Of a stretch of DNA of 64,000 nt, positions 1 through 8,484 are shown piece after piece. Positions within the stretch are counted from its first letter, which is position 1. The number at the start of each line of letters is the position of its first letter. A program made the translations under genes and the position numbers. Under the pieces are notes generated by a model. It saw only the letters and a list, made by a program, of their open reading frames with translations, did not search any database and had not been told where the DNA came from. The stretch lies in the NCBI GenBank assembly GCA_016219375.1, contig JACRNC010000005.1, positions 1 through 64,000 of the forward strand, given 5' to 3'. The stretch comes from Burkholderiales bacterium. GTDB taxonomy: Bacteria > Pseudomonadota > Gammaproteobacteria > Burkholderiales > Burkholderiaceae_C.

Positions 1-1767
1 AGCCCCACCCAGCAGCCGCTGCATCCCAAGCCCGAGGCGCCGCCCGTCACCACCGCCCTCGTCGTCGGCCCGCAGGGCGAGTCCGTTCCCCAGCCCGGGC
101 AGGAGATCCACACCGACCGCCTGGGCCGCATCCGCGTGCGCTTCCACTGGCAGGCCGGCGAGCGCCCTGACGACACGCACACGCCCTGGCTGCGCGTGGC
201 CCAGCGCCTGGCCGGCCCCGGCATGGGCTGGCACTTCACGCCCCGCATCGGCCAGGAGGTGCTGGTGGGCTTCCTGTGCGATGACATCGACCAGCCCATC
301 GTGCTGGGCGCGCTCTACAACGGCCAGGGCGAGGCGGGCGTGATGCCTACACCTGGTGGCAAGGCCGCCGGCGCCGACGCGGCAAGCCGCCGCGCATCGG
401 TCGACGCCCACGCCCCCGATGCCAGCACCGACCACCGCGCCGCCGGGCAGGGCAACCGCATCGGCACCGGAGCCGGCGGCCACGCCCCCGCCTGGCACGG
501 CGCGGCGGCCCGCAGCCAGGCCAACGCCGCGGCCTTCACCGGCATCAAGACCCGTGAGTTCGGCGCCGGATCAGGCCATGCGGGCGCAGGCGGCGCAGAC
601 CATGTAGCCGGCCACAACCAGCTCGTCTTCGACGACACCCCCGGCCAGTTGCGCACGCAGCTGGCCACCACCCAGCACGCCACCCAGCTCAACCTGGGCC
701 ACCTCATCCACCAGGCCGACAACCACCGCGGCAGCCTCAGAGGCCAGGGCTGGGAGCTGCGCACCGACGCCTGGGGCGCCGTGCGCGCCGCCAGCGGCGT
801 GCTGCTGACCACCTACGGCCTGCGCCCGGGCGGCAACACACCCAGCAGCCCCGACCCCGCCGGCGACAACACCGCCGGCCTGGCCCTGTCCCGCCAGATG
901 ATCGAGCAGGCCCAGGCCCTGAGCCAGGCCGCCGCCGCCCATCAGACCGTGCCCCTGGCCAGCCACCAGGGCAGCACCTCGGCGGCCGCCAGCTCGCTCA
1001 GCACCCAGGCCGCCCCGCTGCAGGCCCTGCACACCGCCCTGGCCGGCGAGGTGCAGGGCGCCGACCTCGCCACGGCGCTGGCCGATGCGCCCGGCTGGAT
1101 GGGACAGGCGGCGCGCGCCGGTCAGCCGGGTGTGGCTGCAGGGACTGCATCTGGTGCAGGTGCGGGTTCAGGCACAGGCACAGGCACAGGCTCAGGTGCC
1201 AAGCCCCACCTTGCCGCACCGGTCATCGCAGCGACCGCCCGCGGCGGCCTGGCGCACACTGCCGCGCAGGACATCGTGGCGGCCGCACAGGACACGCTGC
1301 ACCTGGCCACCGGTGGCCACAGCAGCCAGGCCATCGGCGGCCAGGGCCGCACCCACACCGGCCAGGCCATCGGCGTGCTGGCCGGTGCCATCCAGCCCGG
1401 GCCGCAGGCAGCCGGCATCGGCCTGTCCTTCATCGCCGCGCAGGGCGACATCACCGCCCAGGCGCAGAGCGGCCCGCTGCAGCTCGCCGCCCGCGACACC
1501 CTGCGCCTGCAAAGCGCCAGCCGCCACATCGACTGGTCGGCGGCCCAGCGCATCGTGCTGAGCGTCTCCGGCGGCGCCAGCATCACCATCGATGGCAGCG
1601 GCATCACCGTGCAGTGCCCGGGCAAGCTGACCATCCAGGCGGCGCAGAAGCGGTTCGTGGGGCCGGAGCGGGTGCGCGTGCCGGTTGATCCGTTCACCCA
1701 GCATGATTTCTGCCTCACTTGCTTCTTGGCAGCAGCTGCATCGGGTGGCGCCGTGATTCCGACCTGA
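1..1767 (+). CDS. vgrG: Type VI secretion tip protein VgrG (3' part)
   Basis: This is the C-terminal 588 residues of a VgrG spike protein; the gene begins before the window, because the reading frame is open from base 1. The segment reading TDRLGRIRVRFHWQ, followed by LRVAQRLAGPGMGWHFTPR and IGQEVLVGFLCDDIDQPIVLG, is the gp5-like OB-fold region typical of VgrG. After it come an Ala/Gly-rich linker and a DUF2345-like region. A hexamer-repeat Gly/Thr/Ser stretch (1165-1194) marks a flexible spacer. VgrG trimers cap the Hcp tube and carry effectors. The DUF4123 adaptor starts 12 bases downstream, the usual vgrG-adaptor-effector order. The family assignment is firm; which effector it carries is inferred from neighbours. 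Confidence 0.95.
   Translation, partial: SPTQQPLHPKPEAPPVTTALVVGPQGESVPQPGQEIHTDRLGRIRVRFHWQAGERPDDTHTPWLRVAQRLAGPGMGWHFTPRIGQEVLVGFLCDDIDQPIVLGALYNGQGEAGVMPTPGGKAAGADAASRRASVDAHAPDASTDHRAAGQGNRIGTGAGGHAPAWHGAAARSQANAAAFTGIKTREFGAGSGHAGAGGADHVAGHNQLVFDDTPGQLRTQLATTQHATQLNLGHLIHQADNHRGSLRGQGWELRTDAWGAVRAASGVLLTTYGLRPGGNTPSSPDPAGDNTAGLALSRQMIEQAQALSQAAAAHQTVPLASHQGSTSAAASSLSTQAAPLQALHTALAGEVQGADLATALADAPGWMGQAARAGQPGVAAGTASGAGAGSGTGTGTGSGAKPHLAAPVIAATARGGLAHTAAQDIVAAAQDTLHLATGGHSSQAIGGQGRTHTGQAIGVLAGAIQPGPQAAGIGLSFIAAQGDITAQAQSGPLQLAARDTLRLQSASRHIDWSAAQRIVLSVSGGASITIDGSGITVQCPGKLTIQAAQKRFVGPERVRVPVDPFTQHDFCLTCFLAAAASGGAVIPT
1165..1194 (+). repeat. In-frame hexanucleotide repeat in vgrG
   Basis: Five consecutive six-base units of the form GGYWCA (GGTTCA, then GGCACA three times, then GGCTCA) encode a Gly-Ser/Thr run inside VgrG. 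Because the unit is two codons long, copy-number change would alter linker length without breaking the frame. Confidence 0.8.
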
Positions 1768-1779
1768 CGAGCAGTTCAC

Positions 1780-2589
1780 ATGGCTATGACTACCCGAGCT
1801 TGGCTCCTGGACGCCGCCATGGTGAGCAGCACACCCGCTGCTGCCTGGTTGACACAGCCACACGCCATCAACCTCTACGCGGATCTGCCTTCGGCGGCGG
1901 CAGCGGTGGCGCCCTGGCTGGTCCCCGCGACATCGGACGAACTCGCCACCACCTTGCCCTTGCCCGTGCGCTTCGGAGTGAGCCTGCTGATGACAGAGCT
2001 CGACCTCGCCGCTTTGGCTGATCACCTTCGGGGGCTGCGCTACCTGCGGACCACTGACGGGCAAGTGTTTTATCTGCGCTTTGCCGATATGCGGGTGCTG
2101 CAGGCCTGTGAACGGGCTTGGCCTGCCAGTCGGTTGGCTCGCGTCAAAGGCTTGGTACAGAGCTGGACCTACGTCAATCGGTCGGGCGCCTGGCAGTCGT
2201 TCGCACCGGCGGTGCGCGGCGTGGCCCAGCCTCTCGGCCCGGTGTCGCTGCAGGCATTTGAAGCGTTGATCGAAGCCGGTGCGGCGGACCGCATGGCGCT
2301 GGCTTTGGACAAGCTGCGCGAGCCGGACCTGATGCCCACGCAGCATGCTGATCAGTTCAGCAGGGTGGAGCAGGCTCTCTCCTTCATGAAGTCCAGGGCT
2401 GCTGAGGGCAATGGTTCAGCAACCTGGGAGATTCAGCGTGCTGTCGCTCGCCAATGCGTCTTGTCCGACGGGCGGGTGCTGCAAGACGCTGATTTCGTTG
2501 CATTGCTCGCACACGAGCCTCATGTTGAGCAGATCGATGCATGGCCCCACGCCCAGCAGCCTGCAAGCGACCCCGCATTACGTTCTTGA
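1780..2589 (+). CDS. DUF4123 T6SS effector-loading adaptor
   Basis: A 269-residue protein directly after vgrG. The N-terminal half matches the DUF4123 pattern: LRYLRTTDGQVFYLRFAD followed by MRVLQACE, corresponding to the family's conserved region around an FRYYDPRVL-like motif, preceded by a short helical GVSLLMTELDLAAL segment. DUF4123 proteins (TEC/Tap adaptors) bind a cognate effector and load it on VgrG in the cytoplasm; they are not secreted. The position between vgrG and the lipoprotein/phospholipase pair fits that job for the Tle1-like effector at 3845. There is no strong ribosome binding site, so translation may be coupled to vgrG (12-base gap). Confidence 0.85.
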   Translation: MAMTTRAWLLDAAMVSSTPAAAWLTQPHAINLYADLPSAAAAVAPWLVPATSDELATTLPLPVRFGVSLLMTELDLAALADHLRGLRYLRTTDGQVFYLRFADMRVLQACERAWPASRLARVKGLVQSWTYVNRSGAWQSFAPAVRGVAQPLGPVSLQAFEALIEAGAADRMALALDKLREPDLMPTQHADQFSRVEQALSFMKSRAAEGNGSATWEIQRAVARQCVLSDGRVLQDADFVALLAHEPHVEQIDAWPHAQQPASDPALRS

Positions 2590-2599
2590 GACATAAGAC

Positions 2600-3115
2600 A
2601 TGCTGAAAACAACGTCTTCCCGCGCCTGGCTGATCTGGCTTGGCTTTGCCCTGGTACTGACGCCGTGGCTGAGCGGCTGCCATGCCTCGCCCCCTGCCGA
2701 AAAGACGGTCGGCGTGATGCTGACCGGGCTCGACCATCTGGAGGCGCACTTGAGCATTCAGGAGTTTTCGGTAAACGGTGTGTCAGGTCACCAAGCCGGA
2801 CGAGGCGGGCGCAGCGTTTGTTGCGTCAGCCTGCCAGAGGTCTGGCGGCCTGACTTAAAAGTCGACGTGCGATGGGCTGTTACCGATTGGAAGCGCAAGG
2901 TTTACTCCGAGCACGAGCGCATCGTGCCCGTGGAACGGTATGACCAGGTTGGGATGCTCTATGTGCACTTTTTGCGCGATGGCACCGTCAAAGTAATTTC
3001 CTTCAACGGCTATCCGGAGAAAGAGGGCTATCCAGGGCCGTCCTTCTCAAGAAACGCCCGTGGGACATCGATCTGCGCCCTGGTGAGACGTTTCCCAAAG
3101 TCGAGAACGCCATGA
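2600..3115 (+). CDS. DUF3304-type lipoprotein, copy 1 (frameshifted C-terminus)
   Basis: A 171-residue predicted lipoprotein: basic start, hydrophobic stretch (about residues 8-25) and a lipobox LSGC. The body has GVMLTGLDH, QEFSVNG, CCVSLPEVWRPDL and WAVTDWKRK, the pattern of DUF3304 proteins seen beside T6SS effector genes. Periplasmic lipoproteins next to Tle lipases usually act as immunity proteins; that role is inferred here. It is nearly identical to copy 2 (3303-3812) until GYPGPS. There it carries 23 extra bases and shifts frame, ending in SRNARGTSICALVRRFPKS instead of the IDLRPGETFPKVENAMKNDA tail. That tail is still legible in another frame up to a TAA at 3130-3132. The C-terminus is therefore probably damaged and function is uncertain. 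Confidence 0.75.
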   Translation: MLKTTSSRAWLIWLGFALVLTPWLSGCHASPPAEKTVGVMLTGLDHLEAHLSIQEFSVNGVSGHQAGRGGRSVCCVSLPEVWRPDLKVDVRWAVTDWKRKVYSEHERIVPVERYDQVGMLYVHFLRDGTVKVISFNGYPEKEGYPGPSFSRNARGTSICALVRRFPKSRTP

Positions 3116-3164
3116 AGAACGACGCGCTCTAACAGCACGCTCGAGGGTGAGGCAAGGAGGCTCT

Positions 3165-3230
3165 ATGGAACTTACGACATGCATCCGGTCCTGCTCAACG
3201 GCCGGTGTTAGGCCCCCCCTGACGAATACG
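3165..3230 (+). pseudogene. Remnant of a second Tle1-like effector 5' end
   Basis: A GGAGG site (3156-3160) and ATG at 3165 begin MELTTCIRSCSTAGVRPP, which aligns with the start of the intact effector at 3845 (METTACTHPGSTVGVRATP), including similar leader bases. Similarity fades after about 20 codons and the sequence then runs into the second lipoprotein gene. I read this as the scar of a deleted effector copy in a duplicated lipoprotein-effector unit. The remnant happens to be in frame with the lipoprotein at 3303. Confidence 0.6.
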
Positions 3231-3302
3231 ACCACCGTGCTGCGCCGCCTTGTGGGTGCATGGCTCAGGGCCAAACCCTCGCTTTATAAAAAACCCCCCA
3301 CC

Positions 3303-3812
3303 ATGTCCGACTCATTTTTTTTCCCGGTGCGCTTGCTTTGCCTGGGCGTGGCCTTGGTCCTGGCGTCATGGCTTTCAGCCTGCCATGCCTCGCCCCCTGC
3401 CGAAAAGACGGTCGGCGTGATGCTGACCGGGCTCGACCATCTGGAGGCGCACTTGAGCATTCAGGAGTTTTCGGTAAACGGCGTGTCAGGTCACCAAGCC
3501 GGACGAGGCGGGAGCAGTGTTTGTTGCGTCAGGCTGCCGGCGGTCTGGCGGCCCGATCTGACGGTCAAGGTGCAGTGGGCGGTCACTGATTGGAAGCGCA
3601 AGGTGTACTCCGAGCACGAGCGCATCGTGCCCGTGGAACGGTATGACCAGGTTGGGATGCTCTATGTGCACTTTTTGCGCGATGGCACCGTCAAAGTAAT
3701 TTCCTTCAACGGCTATCCGGAGAAAGAGGGCTATCCAGGGCCGTCCATCGATCTGCGCCCTGGTGAGACGTTTCCCAAAGTCGAGAACGCCATGAAGAAC
3801 GACGCGCCCTGA
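3303..3812 (+). CDS. DUF3304-type lipoprotein, copy 2 (candidate T6SS immunity protein)
   Basis: A 169-residue lipoprotein. The start at 3303 gives a proper signal peptide (MSDSFFFPVRLLCLGVALVL) and lipobox LSAC. The frame is open further upstream to an ATG at 3165 with a better ribosome binding site, but that would bury the signal sequence 46 residues inside and is a remnant of another gene. The mature part repeats copy 1 almost exactly (GVMLTGLDH, FSVNG, CCVRLPAVW, DWKRKVYSEHERIVPVERY) and ends IDLRPGETFPKVENAMKNDAP. It lies 32 bases upstream of the Tle1-like phospholipase, consistent with a cognate periplasmic immunity protein (inferred). Local base composition is less GC-rich than the surroundings, as is common in T6SS cargo islands. 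Confidence 0.82.
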   Translation: MSDSFFFPVRLLCLGVALVLASWLSACHASPPAEKTVGVMLTGLDHLEAHLSIQEFSVNGVSGHQAGRGGSSVCCVRLPAVWRPDLTVKVQWAVTDWKRKVYSEHERIVPVERYDQVGMLYVHFLRDGTVKVISFNGYPEKEGYPGPSIDLRPGETFPKVENAMKNDAP

Positions 3813-3844
3813 TCACTGCTTGACGGCAAGAACACGGAGGCTTT

Positions 3845-5638
3845 ATGGAAACCACGGCCTGCACTCATCCCGGCTCCACGGTCGGCGTCAGAGCCACCCC
3901 CGGCATACGCGACTGCCGAGCAGAGCGGTGCGAGGTAGCCGCCCACATCGGCATCTTCTTCGACGGCACGGGCAACAACCAGGACTGGGTGGAGAACCCT
4001 AGCGCCAACTGGCGGCAGGGTCTGGTGGACTGGTGGAACAACAAGCCGCGCAACACGCAGACCCAACTGCAAAGGCGGTGCGACAGCAACATAGCGCGCT
4101 TGTTCCGTGCTTACCCAGAAGATGCGCTCGAAGGCTATTTCCGCACCTACATCCCCGGTGTAGGAACGCCTTTCCCAGACATTGGCGAGAAAGAGCCGAA
4201 CGGCCTGGGCGCGGCATTCGGGGCGGGGGGCGATGGACGCATCAACTTCGCCATGCTGCATGTGCTGAACTCGATGTACCGGGCGATTGCTGTGAGCAAC
4301 CAGCCCATGGTCGACCCTGCCGTGATTCAGGCGCTGTGCAGCACCGGCCCCGCTGCTCGCAACCCCCGCACCGGCCGGCCCATGCTCGCACCTGACGTGC
4401 AAGACCGACTGGACCGCGTCGGCATGGGCCAGCGTGGCGGCCTGCTCATGGATCCCCTCAGCGGCAGCAGCCACCGCAAGACGTTCTTCACCGAGCAGTT
4501 CGCGCAGTTGGGCATGCGTATCGCCTCTTGCCCCAAGCCGCAACTGGTTGAGGTCTTCATCGACGTCTTCGGCTTCTCACGGGGGGCGGCCCAGGCGCGC
4601 GCGTTCTGCAACTGGATGGGCGAGTTGTTCGTCGGGGACCGGCTGGCCGGTGTCACGACGCACCTGCGTTTCCTGGGCCTCTTCGACACCGTGGCCGCCG
4701 TAGGGCCGGGCGCGTCGGTGTCTTCGTTCACGCATGGGCACAGCAGTTGGGGCGACGCAGCGCAGCTGCGCATCCCGTCACGCGTGCGCCACTGCGAGCA
4801 TTACGTGGCGATGCATGAGAACCGCGGCGCCTTCCCGCTTGAAGACGTGCTGCGCAACGGCGTGCTGCCGCCCAACTGCCGGCAGTACCGCTTCCCGGGG
4901 ATGCACTCGGACGTGGGCGGCGGATATGCACCCGGTGAGCAAGGGCGCGAGCCGCGGAAGCAAGATGGCGAAAAGCTGTCGCAGATTCCTTTGAACGCGA
5001 TGTTCGACGCAGCCGTGGCGGCCAAGGTACCGTTGGACAAAAAACTGGCGCGTGTCAAGGGCGGCTGGGACTGCTTCGAAGTCGCCCCGTCGCTGCGCTC
5101 GGCCTACGAGGCCTTTTTGTCCGCCAACGGAACGCAGGCGCGGCTCCTGCGCGATTGCCTGATGGACTACCTGGCATGGCGTATTGCCGTGGCAGACCGG
5201 TATGGCGATCTGCCTGCACTTCGGCGAGCCAGCGCGAGCGACCGTGACGATCTGCTGGGCGCCAATGCCCTGCTGCGCCAGCATTTGCAAGCGATCAGGC
5301 AGTACATGGATGCTCGCACTGGCGTGCAAGTGCCGTTGCTGCACGATGGCCTGCAACAGCAGTTGCGTGGACAGATCCAGGCTCTGTCGTCTTATGCCGT
5401 TGAGATCGTGCGCCGTGCCAGGACATGGCGGGCCATCACGCCCGCTGAGGCAACGTTGTTTGCGGATTACTGCCACGACTCCTATGCCGGCTTCAAGCCG
5501 CTGGACGCGCCTGCGATCGGACCGCTTGACCTGCCGGGCAGTTGGGAGCCCGAGGGGTATCTGCGCTACCGCACCCGCTTCGAAGGCAACAACGTGCGCC
5601 TGACGCAGTTGGCCCCCGCCATGCCAGACGCAGCTTGA
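3845..5638 (+). CDS. Tle1-like T6SS phospholipase effector (DUF2235)
   Basis: A 597-residue alpha/beta-hydrolase of the DUF2235/Tle1 family. The N-terminal strand has IGIFFDGTGNNQDW; the nucleophile elbow is GFSRGAAQARAFCNW (Ser in GxSxG); a conserved acid lies in FLGLFDTVAAVGPG; the catalytic His is in PGMHSDVGGGY. Tle1 enzymes cleave membrane phospholipids (PLA1/PLA2 activity) in the target periplasm and lack a signal peptide, as here. The start at 3845 has a CGGAGG site four bases upstream. The gene follows a lipoprotein of immunity type and a DUF4123 adaptor. It ends exactly where the truncated Tle3-like frame begins to be recognisable, suggesting the whole cassette was inserted there. 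Confidence 0.88.
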   Translation: METTACTHPGSTVGVRATPGIRDCRAERCEVAAHIGIFFDGTGNNQDWVENPSANWRQGLVDWWNNKPRNTQTQLQRRCDSNIARLFRAYPEDALEGYFRTYIPGVGTPFPDIGEKEPNGLGAAFGAGGDGRINFAMLHVLNSMYRAIAVSNQPMVDPAVIQALCSTGPAARNPRTGRPMLAPDVQDRLDRVGMGQRGGLLMDPLSGSSHRKTFFTEQFAQLGMRIASCPKPQLVEVFIDVFGFSRGAAQARAFCNWMGELFVGDRLAGVTTHLRFLGLFDTVAAVGPGASVSSFTHGHSSWGDAAQLRIPSRVRHCEHYVAMHENRGAFPLEDVLRNGVLPPNCRQYRFPGMHSDVGGGYAPGEQGREPRKQDGEKLSQIPLNAMFDAAVAAKVPLDKKLARVKGGWDCFEVAPSLRSAYEAFLSANGTQARLLRDCLMDYLAWRIAVADRYGDLPALRRASASDRDDLLGANALLRQHLQAIRQYMDARTGVQVPLLHDGLQQQLRGQIQALSSYAVEIVRRARTWRAITPAEATLFADYCHDSYAGFKPLDAPAIGPLDLPGSWEPEGYLRYRTRFEGNNVRLTQLAPAMPDAA

Positions 5639-7130
5639 TCGCAAGCAGCGTGACTGCCCCATCACGGTGGTTTGCCACAGCCAAGGCAACATGGTGACGC
5701 TGGCTGCGGCGTTGATGGGCGAGCGGGAGGGTGCACTGGCCGACACCTACATCCTGTGCAATCCGCCTTACAGCCTGGAAGCACTGGCGATGGACAGCCT
5801 GGCCAACCACAACATGGGCTCGGGCCTGGGGCCACGCGGCGCCGTCACGCAGGCCGCGCGTGTGCAGACCTTCGCCCACTTTCTCAAAGCGGTGCGCGAG
5901 TGCGCCCAAAAGCAGCAGCAGCCGCTGGAGCACATCAACCGCCACATCGGCTTCCAGGATCCCGAAACCGGCGAGCCGGTCTACCGGCTGGAGGCCTTCC
6001 CGGACGATGTGAAGGCTGCGCCCCAGCCCGGATGCGACCGCGACAACCGCGGCCGCGTGTTCCTCTACTGCAACCCGCACGACCAGGTGATCGGCGTGTC
6101 ACCTGTGCAGGGCATCGGCTGGCGCGGCCTGTCCCAGGCACAGCTCGACGCCGTGCAGGCCCTGGGTGGCCGGCTGCACCAGCGGGTGTGGGCGGCCAGC
6201 GCACGGCAACAGCCCGCGCCCTTCAAGGTCGGCTGCCCCCACTGGACCGGGCGGGACTACCGCTACCGTCAGGACAACCACGACCCGCACACGTTCTGGC
6301 ACCCCCGGCCACCGTCCATGCGGTATGTGGGCAGCTTCAACGAGCAGCAGGGCTGGGTCGCCAAGATCGCCACGGTGGCGACCGCCCCCTTCTTGCTCAT
6401 CGCCACCCGGCTGATGAACCTGTCGGTCAACGCCATGCCGGACAAGGGCTGGGCCGTGCCGATCAACGCCCCCGTGTTGCCCGAGCCCATCGCGCCCCGT
6501 GCCCGGCGCTACGGCGCTGACCAGGACTTCGACGAAGGCAAGGACCCGGCGCGCGATGCGCTGGCCCGATCCGGTGATCCCAACAAGCTGCGTGACGACC
6601 CGTATGGCGAGGTGCTGCAGCAGCCCGGTCGGGGTGATGCGGACACCGAGGCGGCCTATCGCTATGAGCTGCGCGCCCGGCTGCGCCTGGCCGAGAACCG
6701 CGGCGCCCTCCCCAAGGACGACCCCGAAGCCCAGCGGCGCACGCTACAGCGCCTGCTGGCCGAGAACCCCAATGCCACCGATCACTCCACCATCCTGACC
6801 CAGCCCATGCATGCGCAAAAGGCGCTGGCCTATGACGTGGCCGTGGGGCGCATCAACCCGGGCGCGATCACCGCGGCTGATCTGCAGCTGTTCCGCCAGT
6901 TTGCGCATTGGGTGATGGTGAAGGACATATCAGAAACGTGGTCGCAGGCCGATCCATTCAGGAGTTACTGGCGGGAGGGCTTCATGCACGACAAGCAACT
7001 GCAGCGCACCTACACCCCACAGCACATGCTGCAAGAGGCCCCGGGCATTGCCGACGAACGTGAGCAGAGCGTCTTGGGCCACCTGGCCAAGGGGAGGGCG
7101 AGCACAAGAGACCGGACACTCACGCCGTGA
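5604..7130 (+). pseudogene. 5'-truncated Tle3-like T6SS lipase (DUF3274 C-terminus)
   Basis: The open frame runs 5604-7130 without a credible start. The only early start codon, GTG at 5667, lies two residues before the CHSQG nucleophile elbow, so the N-terminal half of the hydrolase fold is missing. The preserved part reads DRKQRDCPITVVCHSQGNM, then NPHDQVIGVSPVQG, HDPHTFW, and a tail with VPINAPVLPEPIAPRARRYG. That tail is the pattern of DUF3274 in Tle3-type effectors. The recognisable sequence starts at about 5625-5640, precisely at the stop codon of the Tle1-like gene. Most likely it is a pseudogene left by insertion of the lipoprotein/Tle1 cassette. Expression as a separate C-terminal polypeptide cannot be excluded. 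Confidence 0.7.
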
Positions 7131-7162
7131 AGCGACGCACATTGATTCAAGGAGGCATGAGC

Positions 7163-8374
7163 ATGGGCTTGCTGGACCTGCTGGGGTTGCGCGCGGCGCA
7201 AGGGAAGGACACCAACACAGGCGCGAGCGCCGCGCCGGCTTGCCCGGCGGCGGCCGTGGCGCAGCTGGTCGGGGCCAACTGGGTGTCGTGCATGTTCGAC
7301 CCCGGGTATGCGATGGAGAAGTACATCACTCCGCTCTATGACCTGGGGCCTGAAGGTCAGCCCCCGAAGGCATTCAAGTCGCTGACTGGTAGTGCTGGAG
7401 ATCAGACAAGCAGGGTCTCGCACATCGGGTTTGAGCGCAAATACCTTGTCGAGCTGACTCAGGCCCTCTCGTTCCTCGTCACCTATTACAACCGCGAAGC
7501 CGAGGGCTTCCACATGTTCATGTGGAACGGCGTCAAGATGAACGGCTTGCCGGTGATCGCCAACTTCATCCCCGACCGCACCGAGGAAGAGGCGCGCAAG
7601 ATCTGGCGCAGTGCCTATCTTGCTTATGGGGACACCTCGTTGCCCGCCTTGACCGTGGTGAGCGGCAACTCGGGCTGGACCGCGCTGGAAACCGCGCTCA
7701 AGGCCCTGCCCACGCCGGACAGCAAGGTGCTGTGGCTCACATCCGTGGACCTGCCCAGCTTCCCCAAGGCCCAGCAGCCCAACGAAGCCTCCACCGTGCT
7801 GATGCTGGGCCATCCCGGCACCGACACCGGCCGCCGGCCGCTGGTCTACTACACGGCGCCGGTGGTGGTGCCGGTCAAGGACGTCAAGCGCCGTCGCGAA
7901 GAAAAGCCCCGCGTGGCTGCGCTGCGCCAGGCAGTCGAGCAGGCGTGTGCAGCCGCCGGGCTCAAGCCGCAGGACATCGGCAAGGTGGTCACCGACGCCG
8001 GCCGCCACACGCCACCGGCCAGCGCGCGGCTGGGTGAGCTGGGCGGGGCGCTGGCCGATCTCATGCCCGACTTCGATGTGCTCAAGGACCGCATCGACTT
8101 CGCCGCCCTGCTGGGCGACCTGGGGGCCAACACGGTGAACCTGTCGCTGCTGGTGGGCGCCTATGCCGCCTACCGGCACAACGTGCCGGTGCTCTACGTC
8201 TCCACCGTCGACCCCGACGCCGGCCGCGCCATGCTGATCCTGCCGCCCGCAGGTCATGTGCCGCCCGACCCGTACCGCAAGTTCAAGGAGCACCTCAACA
8301 TCGGCCAGTGGTATGCGCCGTGGTGGGGGCCGCGGCTGGATGGGCGCAAGGACTATTCAGCTGCGACTCAGTGA
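7163..8374 (+). CDS. T6SS-locus protein of unknown function, ketosynthase-like C-terminus
   Basis: A 403-residue protein I do not recognise with confidence. The start at 7163 is chosen because AAGGAGG (7149-7155) is spaced seven bases from it. A GTG at 7127, overlapping the previous stop as GTGA, is the alternative. There is no signal peptide. The C-terminal half (RVAALRQAVEQACAAAGL, then GKVVTDAGRH, GDLGANTVNLSLLVGAYAAY, VPVLYVSTVDPD, AMLILPP) resembles the second half of a thiolase/ketosynthase fold (the GHTGAA-like segment), but no Cys-His-His catalytic set is evident. By position it could be the adaptor or partner of the Tle3-like effector, as Tla3 is for Tle3 in Pseudomonas aeruginosa; that is inference only. 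Confidence 0.6.
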   Translation: MGLLDLLGLRAAQGKDTNTGASAAPACPAAAVAQLVGANWVSCMFDPGYAMEKYITPLYDLGPEGQPPKAFKSLTGSAGDQTSRVSHIGFERKYLVELTQALSFLVTYYNREAEGFHMFMWNGVKMNGLPVIANFIPDRTEEEARKIWRSAYLAYGDTSLPALTVVSGNSGWTALETALKALPTPDSKVLWLTSVDLPSFPKAQQPNEASTVLMLGHPGTDTGRRPLVYYTAPVVVPVKDVKRRREEKPRVAALRQAVEQACAAAGLKPQDIGKVVTDAGRHTPPASARLGELGGALADLMPDFDVLKDRIDFAALLGDLGANTVNLSLLVGAYAAYRHNVPVLYVSTVDPDAGRAMLILPPAGHVPPDPYRKFKEHLNIGQWYAPWWGPRLDGRKDYSAATQ

Positions 8375-8484
8375 GCCAACGGGGCACCCTGACAGCTCAC
8401 CGCCGAGCGCTGATTCCTGCTCGCGCATCACGCGCAACACGCCAGCATGACGCGGGCACGGTAACCGCACAAGCAATCGACGCG

